Shown here: positions 35,640 through 49,133 of the stretch, piece after piece
How the letters are laid out: every line of letters starts with the position of its first letter
How positions within the stretch are numbered: position 1 is the stretch's first letter
Assembly: GCF_047948215.1 (NCBI RefSeq)
Contig: NC_134458.1
Coordinates: 144,971,036-145,035,035, forward strand
Direction of reading: 5' to 3'
Length of the DNA stretch: 64,000 nucleotides
DNA from: Lycorma delicatula
Lineage: Eukaryota; Arthropoda; Insecta; Hemiptera; Fulgoridae
Notes under the pieces: model-generated
The model's input: only the letters and a program-made list of their open reading frames with translations
What the model was told of the DNA's origin: nothing
Databases searched by the model: none
Made by a program: the position numbers and the translations under genes

Positions 35640-36570
35640 AAATTTTTAGTTTTCTTTGTTTTCGATCGGCCCCCGTAAAATACTGATAATATTGGCCTTC
35701 AGCTAATAAAAGACTTGAAGCTCAATGTAATCGGGTGCATATTGCCAATTAGCCTAAAACTGTACAAAAAAAAAATGTTTATACTTGTCTACTTAGTTAA
35801 CATTTACAATACGTCTTTACAATTATTCAGCATAATAAAATTATTGATAAAATAAAAAAAAAAGATTACACAATAATTACGTCATCACAGAGCTTTGTAC
35901 AAAATAGTCAAGTATGGTGTGGTCAAATATATTAGTAAACTATGAATTAACTTTGAATGAACTTGAGATAATCTTATTGGTTACTGAAGAATTAATTTTT
36001 TTATTTAATATTTGTATTATATTCCATCTTCCTACTGAGACAGGATTCTTTCTATTTATTTTATGTAAATTGTAACAGAATATTTAAAGGAACTGATTTT
36101 AAATAATAGTATTTGAGAAAAAAAAATTTAATAAATGAATTATTTATAAACTCATTCAAAATAAAAAAAAGAAAATTAAAATATGAAAAAAGGTTGTTTA
36201 AATATTTCAAAACAAACATTTAAAATACATAAATATTGAATAGTTTATTAAAAAAATAAAAGTTTAATATTTTGTTGATGTTTTCCATGAATGAACTACC
36301 AACTGTTTTTCAATATGTATTTATTTTAATTTTATTAATGTACAATACATCTGACATTGTTTTTAAACTAATTTAAATAACATTAATCATTTCTGTTAGC
36401 ATCAAGTTTTCTTTAAGATAACTGTTGTATTGATAATAAAAATAATTAACAGTAAGAAGTTATTATTATTAAACTTTTCTCAATTTTCTAAGAAACAACT
36501 TGTTTTTCTTTTCCTTTTATAATTAAAAAAGTGTTATATCATCCATTTCTTTTAATGTTATAAAAATCTC

Positions 36571-36642
<72 letters not shown>

Positions 36643-36945
36643 CTTTATACAATTTAACCTATTTCTTACAGTTTTACACTAACATACAATATCTCATTCG
36701 GTTTCTAAAAATAAATTTTACTTCCAACTATTAAATGAGAAAAGGATGTCGGTAGTTTCATTCAACCAAATTACAACAGTTCTGTTTTAATTATATCTTT
36801 TTAATTATCATTTCTATTAAATAAAAATGAAAAATGAACAAATCTGAAACAAGTTAAAATAATAATTAAGTAACCGTTGTAAAAATGACATTTTAATTCA
36901 TTACTAATAAAAAACAAACATTTTTCTAAATATATATTTTTTTTG
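35640..36945. other. AT-rich gene-less stretch with compound microsatellite
   Basis: (CT)n at 36567-36600 passes directly into (TA)n at 36601-36638. Nothing else is recognisable. Confidence 0.65.
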
Positions 36946-37073
36946 GCTTGATGATATTACCACATACGCTTATGCGTGGAATATGAAAATGAAATTTTGT
37001 AACGTCTGAAAATGCTATGCCTGACCAGGATACGAACCCAGACCTCCGGAATAAATGCCGAGACACCAAAGAG
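36946..37073 (-). mobile_element. tRNA-derived SINE, family A
   Basis: Minus strand: TTTGGTGTCTCGGCA (degraded box A), then GGTCTGGGTTCGTATCC (box B) and GGTCAGGCAT, followed by the body with GTTACAAAATTTCATTT and CCACGCATAAGCG, ending in an AT-rich tail near 36940. Confidence 0.7.
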
Positions 37074-37439
37074 ATTTTAATTGTAATTTTTTTTTAATAG
37101 ATTTATTGTTTCATAATGTCTACATTTACATGAATATCGGTCAAAATTGGTCAATAATATTTTATATTAGTAACTCCCAATTTGTTAGAATTCTTATAGA
37201 ATAATATTATATTAATTATTTTTCCCTTTTATATACAATTTATTAGCTTACATATTCGGCATTGGTTGGGGGTCCATAATTTCTTCATACACTTCGTTTT
37301 TACAATGTTTGCATTCCTTTGTGTTGAATTTAACCAATCAACTTTCAAACAATATATATTCTAGAAAATTTTAGAAAACTAAAAATTTTCAAAATGTAAT
37401 GTTTGAAAATATTCTAGAATATTCTCAAATGTTCCAGAA

Positions 37440-37690
37440 TTTTAATCTTTTATAATGTTTTAAGGTTCTCACCCCTCGCCGTTGCAGTTGTTGCAGAAGA
37501 GATAACTAACACCCACAGTATTTTTGCTCAGTTAGTAAGTAACAATTGTGCCAAGTTTGGTTGAAATGGATCTCTGTGATTTAGGAGAAAATGTGGAACA
37601 AACATTCGTACATACATACCCACATACGTTATCACATACGGTATGTAATCGTGCATGACTTTTATTTATATTAAGCTATATTTATAACCT
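37440..37690 (+). repeat. Retroposon-like tail
   Basis: The phrases 'tgtgccaagtttggttgaaatgg', 'tttaggagaaaatgtgg' (a question-of-phrase pattern common in arthropod retroposon ends), then a run of CATACATAC-like words and 'tttatattaagcta', resemble the 3' part of the dispersed unit seen at 53838-54454. The family name is unknown to me. Confidence 0.45.
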
Positions 37691-40285
37691 ATTTAATTTA
37701 GAAAAACATTCAAGAAATTTGATATTTTTAATTGTTAAAGTTTCTTCCATTTCATAAAATTTGTATTAGGTAGTTTAAAATACTTTGACAGTATATTTAA
37801 ATACTATCTTTATTTTTAATATGACCAAACAAAACTAGAAGAAAAACGGACACGTAATAAACAAACAACGCACAACTTTTTGCATAACTCTTGGGCTTTC
37901 ATCTTGGGTAGTGCACAGATACAATCGCTTAATTACAGTAAATTCCTTCTACCAAACTAGATAATTAAAATTCCAAATATTACAGCCGTATAGATACTCT
38001 AATCACTTAATCCGTCCCAGAAATCAAAGCGAATAGTAAACTGAAGATCCTATTACTTAGTCCCGTCCATAACAAGACTACTCCATTACGAAACAGCCTA
38101 CTTCTCTAGTTGTCGAATGGGAAATTGTAATATACCAATATTTGATTTAGCCCAAACAAAACTTGGCAGTAATAAAATTTCATGTTCGTAAAGTAATCGC
38201 ATAAATGTCACTTTTAGCTTTAATATATAAAATATATGATTGTCATTAATTGATTTTTGCATTTTTTCTAGTAAATCATTTTCTGCACCGTTCTTGTAAT
38301 ATAAGTTTCCTTATTCAAAATTTTCACCAAACCAAACTTTAATTTAGGTATCTTTTGATTAAGATATTTTTGTAGAACAGCAACTTCATTTGTTCTATAT
38401 TTGTAAGCTTCTAATCTTGTTTTTTTTAAATATTGGACACTATCCAACATATTTAGCGTTGCAATTCCTACATGGTATACTACAATATATGCTACAAACT
38501 CCATATTTACTCCACTATATACATACATATATATATTTTTTTTTTTTTTTTTTTTTTTTCAGTAACACTATTTCTACTTAATTACATTCAACTATAATTT
38601 TAAAAATATGGTTTATATTTTCATAGTAAGAGATACATTTCAACTAATCATCAACCTCAGATATATATATAATTTATGTAAAAATACGAAATTTCGTTTT
38701 ATTATTGATAGTTTGAAACCTAAAAATATCTACTTTCAAGCTTATCAAGTAAAATAAAATTGCACACACTTACGCGGTAGCACACACAGAAAGAGATATA
38801 TAAAATATAAACAAACATATAAGAAAAAATATAACTTGGATTTATTTAGAAAATACTTTTTTAGATAGAAAAGAAATGTTAACATAACAGCAGCAACAAA
38901 TCATATTAAAATAGTTATAAAATTAACTTATGTGACTCTTTCAAAAGAAAAGTATATAGTAAGTTATGGTAAAATATTTTAACTGCTATATGTGATAGCT
39001 ATTTACCGTCACTAAATTTTTAAAGAAAGTTTTTGAGGAAAAATGATTTTTTTTATATTTTTATTCTTAGCAAAAAATCTGATACGTATTTTATTAATAT
39101 TTTTATTTCATCAGATTTATTAGAAAAAGAGTATCGTTTATTTAGTCTCAAAATAAAAAAAGAAATGAAATAGAATATTTTTTTTTTATCCAACAAGATA
39201 AGCGGTATTGACGTAAAAAACATCTTTAGTAATTACGAAAATTTGATTCTTATTTTACTTGTTAAACTATAAACGAACGAAAGAGGAACGCTCAGAATAT
39301 CAATCTAAGTCTGACGTCTAGATTTTAAAATTTAACCCACGTTCAATATTGTAGAAAGTGCTACGTCTTTATTAAACTGAAAATTTTTCTTTGTAAAAAA
39401 TATAACATAAATAAATATACTACAAATATTAAAAGGAAAATAAATAAATAATAATTTATTAGTGTTTTGGTAATGACAACCAAATATTAATTAACTTAAA
39501 AAATAATTCTTTTTTATAGATAATTTTTTTTTAAAGAGAATTTCGAATAAAAACTAAATTATAGTTAAATAACTGCAGAAAAAAATATTGATTTCAGAAA
39601 TGAAAAAAGCACAAAAGATGCGAATGAGTTAACAAGTTGACTGCAGTGAGACCAGATTCTGTGACTTTAAGTAACATATACGGCTGAGCTGTTAGATAAA
39701 TTTTGATGTTTCAGTGCAACAATGATTTTCAACTGCTAAGGACCTTTATTGCGTAGATTTTTCAGGCATAACCTCTTATTGTAATAGAATAAATTAAGAA
39801 AATTGCAACGGAGCTTCTTTGTACATTACAAATTCAAAAGATATTTCCCAAAAATTATAAATTTTACATTAGTGTTATAAAATAACAGTTGAGTTTACGA
39901 AATCAATTTCATTTATAAAATAATTTTATCATTAGATCTGCAAACAATTTAAGATCAAGTTATGGGTACGTGCTGTGCATACGTGGCTGGACTTCTTTTT
40001 AAATCACTATTAGGTCGATATAATTATAAATAAAAAAAAGCTTGTAAATAAGGTTGTAAAACTGTTACTTTAATTAAACATTTTTTTCCTACAAAGTTCC
40101 TTTTCAATTATTTTATTAAAAAGAGACAGATAAATAAAATAGATGACTGATATAAAATAATTGGATATAATTTTTTTCTCATATGCACTGTGAATCAAAC
40201 AAACCTACATACTTGGATTTCATTTTTCCAGATAACCAAATAGTTTTCTTCCTTATTTCATTCTTAAAATAGAGTGTATTTTAAT
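37691..40285. other. AT-rich gene-less stretch
   Basis: Contains a poly-T tract at 38536-38559. A minus frame of 86 codons (38268-38528) runs up to it and has no domain. I see nothing else. Confidence 0.55.
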
Positions 40286-40289
40286 TCTA

Positions 40290-40400
40290 AGACCCCCATT
40301 TATGTATCACTCCCTTAATTTATATTTATTGAGACACCAATTTGTGTCTCGCTAATTAAAATTCTGTGAGGCCAAAATTTATGTCTCACTTATTTTGTTG
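40290..40400. repeat. Three imperfect repeats with small hairpins
   Basis: The unit '(c)caatttgtgtctcgcta' recurs three times about 45 bp apart, as atttatgtatcactccctta, then the middle copy, then atttatgtctcacttatt. The middle copy forms GAGACAC-CAATTT-GTGTCTC, a perfect 7-bp stem. Confidence 0.7.
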
Positions 40401-40599
40401 CAATTATAAAAAATTAAAATGTTTGTTTCAGCTTAGTCAAGTATTGCTGTTTTACGTATAATGGTCTACCTGTTAATAAAATTTAGCAGATGATGATATA
40501 CAAAAAGATATGAAAGAATTATGTAAAAAATAAGTAAGGACAAAGCATTCACCTGTGTTAAGTTACGGTTTAAGAAATGAAAATATTAAAAAAGATAAA

Positions 40600-41450
40600 T
40601 AATACATTGAAAACAAGAAGATTAATTAAAGAATTAATTATACATGAATTAGAAAACAACTATGAAAGTATTGTAGAATGTACAAATTGAGTAGTTTGGC
40701 TTAGGAAGAGTTGAAAGGCAAATGTTTTGATTATTTCGAACATTGAATAATATAGGAATTGATCGTATTCAATTAAAAGTGTACTTAAAGAAGATGACTG
40801 AAGAAAGGTATACTGTATAAACTTCCTAGATGACATACTGACAAAAACGCAGATGGATTAGAAAACATTTTGACAGACCATAAAATGAAAATTAATGTTA
40901 CGAAAACAAAAGAGAGGAGGATAAGAGCTTATAAGCTGATGGATGTCTACACCAATGAAAGAAGAATTGAAAAATTAAAAGAGTAAAAGTACTTAAAGGT
41001 ACGATACAGGTACCAACAAACAGGTATTACAAAAACAAATAATTGAAAAAATTAAACGAAATTACAACTGCTAAGAATTTTTTAAAAATAGTTATAATGT
41101 AGTAAGATAAAGTTAAACTTTAAGGAGCGACTTATAAAATTACATTTGGATTTTACTTTTGTATAAATTATTAACCGTGGAGATTAAGAAAGACTAGAGT
41201 TATTTTAAATGTGGACAAAAAGGAATAAAATAACTGAAAAATGAAAAAGTAAATAAATCAGGATAATTAACGAGAAGAGAATCTCAATTAAAACAATAGA
41301 ATAGGCTAATTGTCAGGAAGATATCACGAGATGAAAAGGATTAGTGAAAACGGTATTAAATGATTCGCAGAAAGTGAAAAGTAGAGAGACAAAAAATGAT
41401 TAAAAATTGTGGACGATCAAAAAGAGGATAAAAGAACAACGAAATAAGAA
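40600..41450 (+). pseudogene. LINE reverse transcriptase (endonuclease-RT type), degraded
   Basis: In order on the plus strand over mixed frames: NNIGIDRIQLK (a remnant of the RT palm entry), DILTDHKMKINVTKTK (the K-N-x-x-K-T-K block after the FADD-type active site), KLMDVYTNERRIEKLKE, KYL, then the KERLIKL stretch, ERLELF.MW (from the LxxFExWxxRR-like block) and GLVKTVLNDSQKV with KSRETKND. This order is that of RT C-terminal halves widespread in insects. The catalytic FADD motif itself is not preserved. Stops are frequent. Confidence 0.72.
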
Positions 41451-41479
41451 GTCTAACTGGAAAGTCAACTTCGGATATC

Positions 41480-41730
41480 CTGATTATTTAAAGTTAAAAC
41501 GGAACTGATTTATTTAAATATAAATTCTTACACATCAACATCAAAATTGTGTTCTTTGTGTAATAGTAAACAAGAGGAGGATATTTTATATTTCATCTAT
41601 TCTATTTTTAAAGATATTCGTGTACAGATCGTCGGTAGAATTGTATGCGGTCGAAATATGGTGATAGATTTATTAAATGATAATAGTTAGACTTTGCTGG
41701 ATGATTTCTACCGGATAGCCTAGAGGTATA
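41480..41730 (+). pseudogene. C-terminal LINE ORF2 fragment with Cys-rich motif
   Basis: The translation CSLCNSKQEEDILYFIYSI followed by DIRVQIV and LLNDN resembles the C-x2-C...H/C motif that ends ORF2 of CR1/Jockey/I-type LINEs, where a poly-residue 'CPLC...E...HFLF.C' signature is usual. The expected His is replaced by Tyr. It is a different LINE family from the fragment just upstream. Confidence 0.5.
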
Positions 41731-43440
41731 TATATATATATGAACTAAGTCAAAAGTTTAATTACAAAAATGCGTTTTGCCTTTTCATCTTAAATATTTA
41801 AATGCTAAGGCTTTAGCATTTAAGCATTTAGGCACTTAAGGCTTTAAGTAGTTTTTTTTAAACCTCTGAACTATATGACCTCAGACGCTCATATGACAAT
41901 AAAAATTGTGCTAGTAAATGTTAAATATAATTTTCTAAGATTTAGAACTTTATAAATCATTTCAATATTATTATTATTATATTAGAAGAGATAGAGGCGC
42001 ACACAGTACCAGTGACCTTAGGCTAAATTACTAAATTATGATAATACAAATTGTTTATACCCTGAAATAAAAAAAAAATCAAACGTATTTTAATTAAAAA
42101 ATTAATGTATGTTATTTTTAATTTACTTTCAAAATTAAATATTACTACTTATTAAATTGGATAATTTTCATAGACGTATTTAGAATAAAATTGTAAAATT
42201 TTCAAATTTTTAGTTAATATAATTCATATTATACTGATTTAGTTTTTTTTTAAACTAAAATGCTTTAATGTTGTTTTGTTTTATATAACATTACATGACA
42301 TGATAGTCGATAATGATTGTAACTGTTGATGCGACTGTACAAAAAAAAAACTCTTTAATAATTATTTATATGTATGATACAGTTATTCTAAGAGACATTT
42401 TAGTACAGTATGATTGACAGTTCTGCCAACCAAGCCTTCATTGACAGTTCCTGCAACAGCCCATTCTAACAGACAATGGTACGAACTATATATAACTGCA
42501 AAACGAGTTTAATAAATTCTTATTTTCTTAACTATTAAAAATTAATTAATGTTCAATTAATAGTTTTTTAAAACTTTTTAGTGTATACACGCTAAATATT
42601 TTAATCGAAAAATGAAAAGTAATAATATTATATAGAATTTAACGTTATTTAAATGAAAATAACATTTGAATACATAAAACAAAATATTTTAATGAACTAA
42701 TCTTAGATTTAATTTCTAAATCCGAATGTGGTATGTTTTTTAGGAATCGATTCATTTTGTAGATCATCTTCATTTTAAAATATGTTGGGAGTCTCAGGTT
42801 ATAAAATACAAATCTGTAAACCTAAAACGTTCTGAGAAAGAACAACAGTATATTAAGACTATGAAAAATTGAATAAAGAATATTTATATTAATTTAATAA
42901 ATAAAGGTGCTAAAAAAATAAAAATAGACATTCAACATTTAAATGCATGAAAATAAGTGTTAAAAACCTCTAACTTTAAATAGAAAAGTGTGTGAATTCA
43001 CACTATATTTATCAAGTAGCTACTCTTTATATTTTTAAAGTTCGTGTATCCTTGACCGCTGGCAATACATTAAATTTAAACGGTTTCCCGTTTCTAAAGA
43101 GAAAGTAAATTCTAGAGAAAAAACCTCATTGATCAATGTATCCTTACTAATATAAACAACATACTTATTCAAACTAAATTTATTTGGAAATCAGAAAACC
43201 TTCGAATATTTTTTTTAAACTCTAACAAAAGCAATTTCCATAATTTATCGTTTTTTTTTTCTAAAAAGAAAAAGCTATTTTAAAAAGTTTAAAAGATTTA
43301 TTTTTTATAGAATGAAAATCTAAAGAAATGTTTAATTCGGATTTAGATAGAAATAAATTACAACAGTTTTTTTTCTCTTTTTTTTGCTATATACAATAAC
43401 TTTAATATTAGTATGGGAGTTGGAAGAGGTTATTTCACAT
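41731..43440. other. AT-rich gene-less stretch
   Basis: A short direct repeat (TTGACAGTTC with GC and AAC context) occurs twice at about 42415-42455. Nothing else is recognisable. Confidence 0.55.
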
Positions 43441-43469
43441 CCCACGTAAAATATCCTCTTTTTTCTGTT

Positions 43470-43690
43470 TAGCCTCCGGAACTACCGTAAGATATTACTT
43501 GAAAGGATGATACGTGTGAATGTAAATAAAGTGTAGTCTTGTACAGTCTCAGGTCGAAAATTCCGCATATTTGTAGTTAATTGAAACCCAACCACCAAAG
43601 AATACCGGTATCCACGATCTAGTATTCAAATCCGTGTAAAAGTCACTGCCTTTACTAGGATCGTAAAATATCTGACAGTTTTTAGCTTTA
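43470..43690 (-). mobile_element. tRNA-derived SINE, family B, copy 1
   Basis: Shares with 52437-52714 and 59570-59822 the phrases GTGTAGTCTTGTACAGTCTC, 'tagttaattgaaacccaac', 'gtagtattcaaatccgtgtaaaag'-like words and 'actgcctttac.aggatc'. On the minus strand these form the SINE body. The tRNA-like head (which should lie at the right end) is degraded. It extends left to 'agcctccggaactaccg'. Confidence 0.8.
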
Positions 43691-44169
43691 GGTTGAGTAA
43701 CCCAATTATTTTGCAATTCCTAAGTATGTATTACAACAGGATATTCTGAGGATTCAACAACTGAGAAAAAGAATTTCTAGTAATTATTTTAACACACATT
43801 TACTTGGAACTTTAAGTTTACAACGTTTAATTGGTAAAAGAGAAATATTTTTAACTACATTATTATTGTTATGATAGTATTTCTTATTATCAAGTTTTAA
43901 AATAAAATCACAGATATATTAGTTTATAACTAATTATCTGTTACTAAAATTGAGAATTTTTTCTATAAGGATCAGGACAAATATTTTTAGTTCTGGAATA
44001 CAAAAATTATTGGTGTGTGTACGCGCGCGAGCGTGTTTAGTAATGATGATAGTAAAATCACGTTTATAGCATGACTTAAGAAAAAAATAATATAAATAAA
44101 GTAGTTATAGAAGAGAAAAGAAACAGATTGAATAAATTAAATTTCTTGAACATAGATATCTACAATAAA

Positions 44170-44725
44170 AAGAACATCTCAAAAAGGGTCAAACTCAGCC
44201 ATTAAGCTACAATGGTGAGACCAGTGGTATTATGCAGAAGTAAAACATAATACTCTACCAATCTGGTATCGTTAAAGAAAATAGAATACTGAGAAAATCC
44301 AAGGTCACAAGAAAATAACAGAAGGATAAAGACAGAAATACAGAAAAAAATGCACTATATGAGAAATACAAGATAGCAAAAAAGCGATAAGAAAAATGAG
44401 ATTGAGATTCCTGGGCCATGTGTACACAATGGAAGAACAGAGATAAAATAAACATTCATTAAACTTTGGGTTAAAAGTGTAACCATGGGTACCTACAACA
44501 AACAAAGAAATGTTACAGAACCTTGGGACCCAAGAACAGGAAATGAGAGATAGAAACCTCTTAAGACAAAAAATACACAAAGCTGAGTTTGAAACAGTGA
44601 GGAAGGAAAAGAATCAGATCAAAGTGAAATGGCTGGAAAAGGGAGAGACCAAACACGCGGAAAGAATGAAAGAGTGTTGGGAGAAAAGAAAAAACCAAAA
44701 GAAATTATATTTGCGTGGTCCATAG
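44170..44725 (+). pseudogene. LINE reverse transcriptase C-terminus, degraded
   Basis: Recognisable blocks are KKAIRKMRLRFLGHVYTME (the IRKRRLKFxGH-type block), then the open frame 44510-44725 with LGTQEQEMRDRNLLRQKIHK, QIKVKWLEKGETKHAERM and KECWEKRKNQ. The Lys/Glu-rich end with the pattern KW..E....H.ERMKE.W..RK is the known C-terminal tail of this RT type. The upstream part is full of stops. Antisense frames over 44255-44580 and 44619-44978 are shadows. Confidence 0.72.
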
Positions 44726-44780
44726 CTGGTCTAACAAGCAAAAAAGGTAGTGTAAATGATAAAAGTAATGCTGAAATAAT

Positions 44781-47700
44781 GAAATCGGTTTTTACAAAAT
44801 ACCACTGACAAATAATAAATACATTATAACATACGCGTACGTAAAATCGATTATTGAATTTTATTCTTATTGTATTTTTAATGTAAAAATTTCTCATCCA
44901 TACAAGTTGTATTAAAATATTTTTCAATGATGATTTAGTAAACATCATCGATATACCGGGCATTAAGATAAATAACATTTATTTAATTAATTTAAAATTA
45001 GCGTAAGACATTCCAACGATAAATAAAAAACGCAGTCTTTTATGATAAATATATAAATAGTATTATGTATATTATACCCGAATTAATCACGTTGCATATT
45101 ATCTAAGCATTTTAAGTATATTATATATTAAAGAAAAAATTAAAACCTAACTGAAGGATTAATAAGACCTACAAAAAGGAGATAAATTGAATAGAAACAA
45201 AAGATTTAAAAAAAAGAACCACCACTTCGGTTTTTAAAAAATAGTTTTCTAATTCTGTATCAGCATTTGTGATAAATTTTAGAAAGTACTTTCTACTTTA
45301 GTAAAATGTCAGTCCTCGACAAACGGAAAACTAAAATTTATAACTGTTTATGTTAAATGCGTTAAATATAATAAAACAAATCACACCCAAAATCAACGTA
45401 GTCATTCTCAAGAAAAACAAGCATTCCATACCAAGCAAATGAAGGAAAGTAGAGAATGAAGTGGTTCCTAGTTGCCTTATTCATTGAGCCAGTTGTACTG
45501 CTGCGTATCAGAATGCAAATAAAGAGAAATAATACGTTCTCTCCACTCATTACAAGGACCGACTGTTTACTGAACATTACTCTTAGTAAAAGTAGTCCAG
45601 ATATTTTAAATAGGTTACAGCAATAAAACGGACTGAAAGTAATAATGTAAAGTAATAAAGTAAAGGAGCTTTTTTTTTGAACAATGCTTTATGTTACACA
45701 TACTGCTTCACCTTATACAGGATTATTTAGACACATTTTTCCTGATTGATGACAATGCTTTTTACTATTTTCTAAAATCGCATTTACTATATTTTACTGA
45801 TGACCTAAAAGTATTATTTACGTTGGAGGTTCTTAAATCGAAGATATCTATAAGTATATAATCCCACGTAAAATGAACCAAGAATAATACATTGTTCGTG
45901 ATTTAGTTTATTTAATATATTTTCAAAGTAGATATTTCCGCTTAAATTCTAATGTAAATATTTGGTACATGATAAAATATAAAAGTCCAACTTGTTAAAA
46001 AAAAATCTGGGAACTATGTGAAAAACCGGAGATTAATATTTAAATCTACCTATTTTTTTTTCATTCTTAATCAAATCAACCTGAAAATTAAATAAAAAGT
46101 AGTTCACAAATATTTACATTACAATGATTGATTTTAAGATCATATTGAGGTTATGAAGAAGAAAAACTACATAAACGAATTTTATTTCTATTATTATTTC
46201 ACACTAATAAAGAAATATTTTAATTATTTGTTATGATGACAAAAAAAATAATGTTTCAAATTCTATACCAATAGTTTCATAACTTCCAAGACATATACGT
46301 TGGACATCTTTTCATCAGTAAAAAAAGGCTATGTATGATAACTAAATAAAGTATGAATATTCAGTTATCAAAAGAATATTATAGACTACTTGTAATTATG
46401 AACTATTTAGCTACTTTACCCTAATGTATTAACAGGTACTAATAAAGTGTCACAACCTTTAAATATCTTTTTAATCATTAAACATAGAAAAATAGTAATT
46501 GGTTCTATCTAAAAACGATCTGTTTTTCGGTTTGAAACCACCACATCTCAAGCAAAACAGAAGCATTCACGAGGGGCAAAAAATAATTTAAATGAAAAGA
46601 GTTGCATCACATCAGTTTAAAGAGCATTGAAGAACAAAAATATTCACGTTTCATGATTTATTATTGTATAATATATAAATATTAATTTGTTTTAAATATT
46701 ATTTATCTTTGAAAAGCCTTAATAGTTTTATTTATGTATTAAATTAAAAAATAATGAATTGTATAATTAAAAACCAGTTTTGTTAATAATAATATAGAGT
46801 AAATCATTAAAAAATAATTATGAAATTTAAAATAATTTTATTTAATTAAAACATTATTATTATTTCTACTTAGAAATTTACAGAAAAAAATTCTATATCT
46901 ACTACAATTACCGTATGATAAAATTATATTAATTTTTATTACAACATATATTGGCGTTCATAAAGTGTTTGAATGTTACTAGGGATGTACTGAAGATTTC
47001 CGATTCGGAGGAGTGGATGGGCAATTATTATGTATACTCAAATCATCGCTCTTAGAAATTCAGTCAACGTTTATAGAGCTCATTATACTTTTTTATTAAA
47101 ATAAGGAAAACATTACTGGCCTTTAGTTGAATAAAAATTCATTAGTAAGGATGACTAATCAATTTTATTATTTAATTTTTTGTTTTTAATGAGAAATATG
47201 AAAATTAATTTTGTATTTTTTGTAAAATCACTGTTCTATGTAATTATTTAATTTTACTTTTACAGAATAACAAAATCATAATAAATAAGTTTCTCCATTT
47301 ATTTCGAATTCGATATAAGAAAAAAAAAGAATATTTTTTTCTAACGTAAGGAAGATACAATAACATAACCAGATCATTCTATAGTTCAAAGGAGTTTATA
47401 AAATCAGTTCATAAATCAACATACTTGAACTAAAATGAATTGTACAGAAATTACATTAGTGTACAAACTTAATAGTAAATTCCTTCCACACCGTTTCTCT
47501 TAATATATTTACATACTGTATTATGTTACGTATTTAATCTACTTTCAACTCAATTATAAATTAATTTATAGGTTAATTCTCTATAGTATTAGATAATTTA
47601 TAATCAGCAAAATTGGTAATTATGCATGTTTCAATTAAAATTTAATTAATTTATTAACAAGCCCTGTGTTTAATGTGGCACTTATAAACATTATTCTTAT

Positions 47701-47999
47701 GAAGTTTTATTGGTAAATTTTTAGTACTGTTTAATTAATTAATGATTATTAGCTAATTAATAATTAATTTTTTACTTAAAAACACAAATTTTATCTTCAT
47801 GTAATATACAAAAATTAATAAAGTATTTTTTTTATCTTCTTGAAAAAAATCCGTACTTATGTAATAGGAATGCATAAAAAAAAATTTGTATATAAATTAT
47901 TTAGTAGATTCCGTTATATAAATTAAATATCTAATTAATAATATGTGAAAAAAACTTTTTTTACTGATATTCAAAGTTCATGAAAAACAATAGTTGTGA
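44781..47999. other. AT-rich gene-less stretch
   Basis: No recognisable element. Small frames such as 45362-45577 (minus) show no domain. Confidence 0.55.
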
Positions 48000-48115
48000 G
48001 GTATTAGCCTTTCATCTCGAAGGTCCCATATTCGAATCTCGACCAGACGTGGCTTTTTCATACGTTACAAAATTCCATATTCCTACACACAAGCCTTGAA
48101 CTAGTATAGACAATA
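48000..48115 (+). mobile_element. tRNA-derived SINE, family A, plus-strand copy
   Basis: On the plus strand: CATCTCGAAGGTCCCATATTC with a box B-like GTCCCATATTCGAATCTC, then GACCAGACGTGGCTTTTTCATACGT (the body word shared with the other copies), ACAAAATTCCATATTCC and ACACAAGCC. Box A is poorly kept. Confidence 0.7.
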
Positions 48116-49075
48116 CAAAACATAAAATTGATACTTTAAAAATAAATAATCAAAATGCCCTCAGTAACCTGAAAATTCAAACACAAAAAGAATTTAGTGA
48201 ACATTTACACGGATTTTAATCCACGCGTTGCAGTATTAAAAAAAAATTCATAATAGTTATAGATAATATTAGTTATAAAATATTTCATACTAACTGATAT
48301 AAATGTATAGATGTATGAGTCAACAGTTTATAGTAATTGTGTGCTTGTAGTAGTAGTAATAGTAACTTAACGTGGATGCTGTTGTACAATTATGCCTACC
48401 GTTACCATTTTCGCAAAGCACTAGTGTCAAGGTTCCATTACAGAGTCATCTAATGATATTTATATAATTCAATCCTCGTATCTCCATTGTGCATACTCAC
48501 ATCTATATTATCTGACTTGTACTTAATTTCTAAAAAAATCAAGTTTTTCTGTATAAGAAACGTAATATTTTCCTCCAGATTAAAAAAAATCATTCAGTTT
48601 CGGTTATTAGGTTTCCCCAGTTCTAAGCTTACTGTAGGATTAAAAATAATATTATTCTTTTTCTTTATACACTACAATGCTACATCCAGTGTACTATTGA
48701 AGTTGCAATAGTCATTAACTTTTTAAGATAAGTCATAAAAAAAAATAAATAAAAATGTATGTACGAAATATGCTAAAATGATGTTGAAAAAATTTAACTA
48801 CAAAATAAAGTATAAACATGCAATAATAAAAAAATATAAAAGATAGTTATAAAAGATACACAAACTCATTTACCAGTGTTTAAAACAAAATTCATTCCAT
48901 ACATATTAAAGGTCTTGAATAAATTACATTTACAGTTCAACTGTAACAAAAATATTATTAAAGGAATGAATGCATAGATTATTAAAGTTTTTTTGAAAAT
49001 TAAGTTGGTTTTAAAAAACTAAATTTAAATATTCTAATTTCAGTGTTTTAATGTGATAACAACGATTATTTAATA

Positions 49076-49133
<58 letters not shown>

